A stretch of DNA of 7,905 nucleotides. Origin: an uncultured Collinsella sp. (GTDB lineage: Bacteria > Actinomycetota > Coriobacteriia > Coriobacteriales > Coriobacteriaceae). Made by a program: the position numbers and the translations under genes. This document shows positions 7,560 to 7,905 of this stretch, one piece after another; positions within the stretch are counted from its first letter, which is position 1, and each line of letters begins with the position of its first letter. The notes beneath the pieces were generated by a model that saw only the letters and a list, made by a program, of their open reading frames with translations, was not told where the DNA came from and did not search any database. The stretch spans positions 1 through 7,905 of the forward strand of contig CAAEOW010000038.1 in NCBI GenBank assembly GCA_900757705.1, given 5' to 3'.

Positions 7560-7672
7560 CGGAAACTGTGTCCCGGATTCAAGCCTCAGAACGGGTCGTG
7601 CTTTCCGGATTGGTCCTCAACCGGAAGCTGTATCCCGGAACCAGGCTCCAGAACGGGATACATTTTCCGGAA
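7560..7672. repeat. Two tandem hairpin-forming repeat units, 62-bp period
   Basis: Bases 7560-7610 align without gaps to 7622-7672 at an offset of 62, about 37 of 51 positions the same; shared blocks include CTGT-TCCCGGA and CAGAACGGG. Each copy is also an inverted repeat. Copy 2 pairs CCGGAA with TTCCGG (7621-7626, 7665-7670) and TGTATCCCG with CGGGATACA (7629-7637, 7654-7662). Copy 1 pairs CGGAAA with TTTCCG (7560-7565, 7602-7607) and CCCG with CGGG, with several G-T pairs between. The arrangement resembles REP/BIME-type or IS-derived intergenic repeats, but I do not recognise a named family. Confidence 0.65.
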
Positions 7673-7715
7673 CGGCCCACGTACGGTGGGTTACCGTCCC
7701 TTTTGCGTGGCCCGC

Positions 7716-7745
7716 TTGTCGAATTACGTTATAGCTAGCTATATT
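7716..7745 (+). promoter_or_regulatory. Possible promoter for the mini-ORF or downstream gene
   Basis: TTGTCG (7716-7721) as -35 and TATATT (7740-7745) as -10 are separated by 18 bases. The -10 lies inside the left arm of the AT-rich inverted repeat, so a protein bound there would block it. A perfect TATAAT is present at 7755-7760 but has no matching -35. The AT-rich palindrome produces such hexamers by chance, so this call is tentative. Confidence 0.3.
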
Positions 7746-7779
7746 ATAGGAAGGTATAATATAGCTAGCTATAACGTAA
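7724..7779. promoter_or_regulatory. Perfect 25-bp inverted repeat with two 14-bp palindromes, operator-like
   Basis: The 25 bases at 7724-7748 are the exact reverse complement of 7755-7779, separated only by GGAAGG (7749-7754). Inside each arm is a second palindrome, TATAGCTAGCTATA (7730-7743 and 7760-7773), whose centres are 30 bp apart, about three helical turns. Paired dyad sites placed on one DNA face, just upstream of a good ribosome binding site, suggest a cooperative repressor operator. As RNA the same sequence would form one long hairpin ending right at the next Shine-Dalgarno. The regulator is unknown; none is encoded in the window. Confidence 0.6.
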
Positions 7780-7786
7780 AGGAAGG
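7780..7786 (+). promoter_or_regulatory. Strong ribosome binding site before mini-ORF
   Basis: AGGAAGG is close to the ideal anti-16S complement and stands 7 bases before the ATG at 7794. It begins immediately after the right arm of the AT-rich inverted repeat. The same heptamer occurs at 7748-7754, covering the loop of that repeat. Confidence 0.55.
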
Positions 7787-7793
7787 ATAGCCT

Positions 7794-7865
7794 ATGTTTA
7801 TCGGAAGCCTTGATTGGCAACTTCATCCGAACACCTCCCATATTCATCCGTACATGTACGGATGA
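7794..7865 (+). CDS. Putative 23-codon leader or mini-ORF
   Basis: ATG at 7794 to TGA at 7863-7865 encodes 23 residues, starting MFIGSLDWQLHPNTSH and ending in IHPYMYG. Support for translation is the very good ribosome binding site at 7780-7786. The peptide has no recognisable domain. Its last nine codons and the stop lie within the perfect palindrome at 7836-7873, so ribosome movement could open or block that structure, as in a leader peptide. After the stop the same frame stays open to the window end, so it could also be the broken 5' end of a longer gene. It may simply be non-coding. Confidence 0.3.
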   Translation: MFIGSLDWQLHPNTSHIHPYMYG

Positions 7866-7873
7866 ATATGGGA
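7836..7873. repeat. Perfect 38-bp palindrome
   Basis: All 38 bases are self-complementary with no spacer: the left half, 7836-7854, ends in CATCCGTACA and the right half, 7855-7873, begins TGTACGGATG. Pairing stops beyond both ends (C at 7835, A at 7874). There is no T tract, so it is not a typical terminator. A dyad operator, a protein-binding or recombination site, or a small mobile repeat are all possible. Chance formation of a 19-bp perfect arm is very unlikely. Confidence 0.7.
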
Positions 7874-7905
7874 ATCCGATACCCTGAGGGCCGGACCGGC
7901 CGGCC

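Larger units (their letters stand above)
7451..7905. other. 455-bp region after the operon: terminator and stacked inverted repeats
   Basis: No ordinary gene is seen here; only the 23-codon mini-ORF at 7794 has start signals. In order it holds an unremarkable 69-base stretch, an intrinsic terminator (7520-7554), a tandem hairpin repeat (7560-7672), a small hairpin ACGGT/ACCGT (7683-7687 with 7693-7697) followed by CCCTTTT, a perfect AT-rich inverted repeat (7724-7779), a mini-ORF and a perfect 38-bp palindrome (7836-7873). Codon-like G/C third-position bias stops at the operon end and base composition turns locally AT-rich around 7721-7780. The final 17 bases, rich in GGCC and CCGG, may start another stem that continues past the window. 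Confidence 0.7.

Noticed and set aside
4145..7582. A very long open frame on the - strand opposite the ferredoxin and hydroxylase (about 1145 codons)
   Set aside because: It runs through two well-supported + strand genes and the terminator, is low-complexity, and is explained by third-position GC bias.
7560..7672. CRISPR-like array
   Set aside because: There are only two diverged copies, with no conserved short repeat alternating with unique spacers and no cas gene.
7677..7710. Second terminator (ACGGT/ACCGT hairpin followed by CCCTTTT)
   Set aside because: The stem is only 5 bp and the T run is separated from it by CCC; the terminator at 7520 already fits the operon end.
7242..7790. Overlapping + strand frame of about 180 codons running from the hydroxylase gene into the intergenic region
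   Set aside because: Most of it is an out-of-frame shadow of the hydroxylase; the rest translates the terminator and repeats.
7617..7847. 76-codon frame on the - strand across the repeats
   Set aside because: It translates the inverted repeats into low-complexity sequence, has no ribosome binding site that I can see, and shows no family likeness.

Overview
This window looks like part of an anaerobic purine (xanthine/urate-type) catabolic operon from a GC-rich, strictly anaerobic gut bacterium. My best guess is the Coriobacteriia (Collinsella-like). That rests on the strong G/C third-position codon use and the gene set; I could not check it by a search. All four genes are on the + strand and tightly arranged: the 3' part of ssnA (amidohydrolase), ygfK (about 999 aa, FAD/NAD(P)H and iron-sulfur oxidoreductase with a dihydroorotate-dehydrogenase-like barrel), a 159-aa four-cluster ferredoxin resembling the C-terminal half of RnfB, and a 925-aa xanthine-dehydrogenase-type molybdenum hydroxylase with fused 2Fe-2S domains and no FAD domain.

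Layout: 2-1021 ssnA (5' end outside the window); 1022-1169 a spacer made almost wholly of GC-rich hairpins; 1170-4169 ygfK; 4181-4660 polyferredoxin; 4673-7450 molybdenum hydroxylase; 7520-7554 an intrinsic terminator closing the operon; 7560-7672 two tandem copies of a hairpin-forming repeat (62-bp period); 7724-7779 a perfect 25-bp inverted repeat, AT-rich, with two embedded 14-bp palindromes; 7794-7865 a 23-codon mini-ORF with a very good ribosome binding site; 7836-7873 a perfect 38-bp palindrome overlapping the end of that mini-ORF.

How the genes fit together (inference from known families): the molybdenum hydroxylase takes electrons from a purine at its Mo centre and passes them through its two 2Fe-2S clusters. 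It lacks its own FAD subunit, so the polyferredoxin and YgfK, which carries FAD, a nucleotide site and further Fe-S motifs, are natural partners for exchange with NAD(P)H. SsnA is the cluster's hydrolase. These families (SsnA, YgfK, Se-dependent XDH) are associated with selenium-dependent molybdenum hydroxylases, whose selenium is a labile cofactor. No selenocysteine codon is needed or seen here.

The coding part is a recognisable system with some unusual details: an RnfB-like stand-alone ferredoxin, four extra cysteines in YgfK, and a strong hairpin inside the ferredoxin gene. The least explained DNA is the 455-bp region after the operon, where several perfect or near-perfect inverted repeats are stacked around a mini-ORF.
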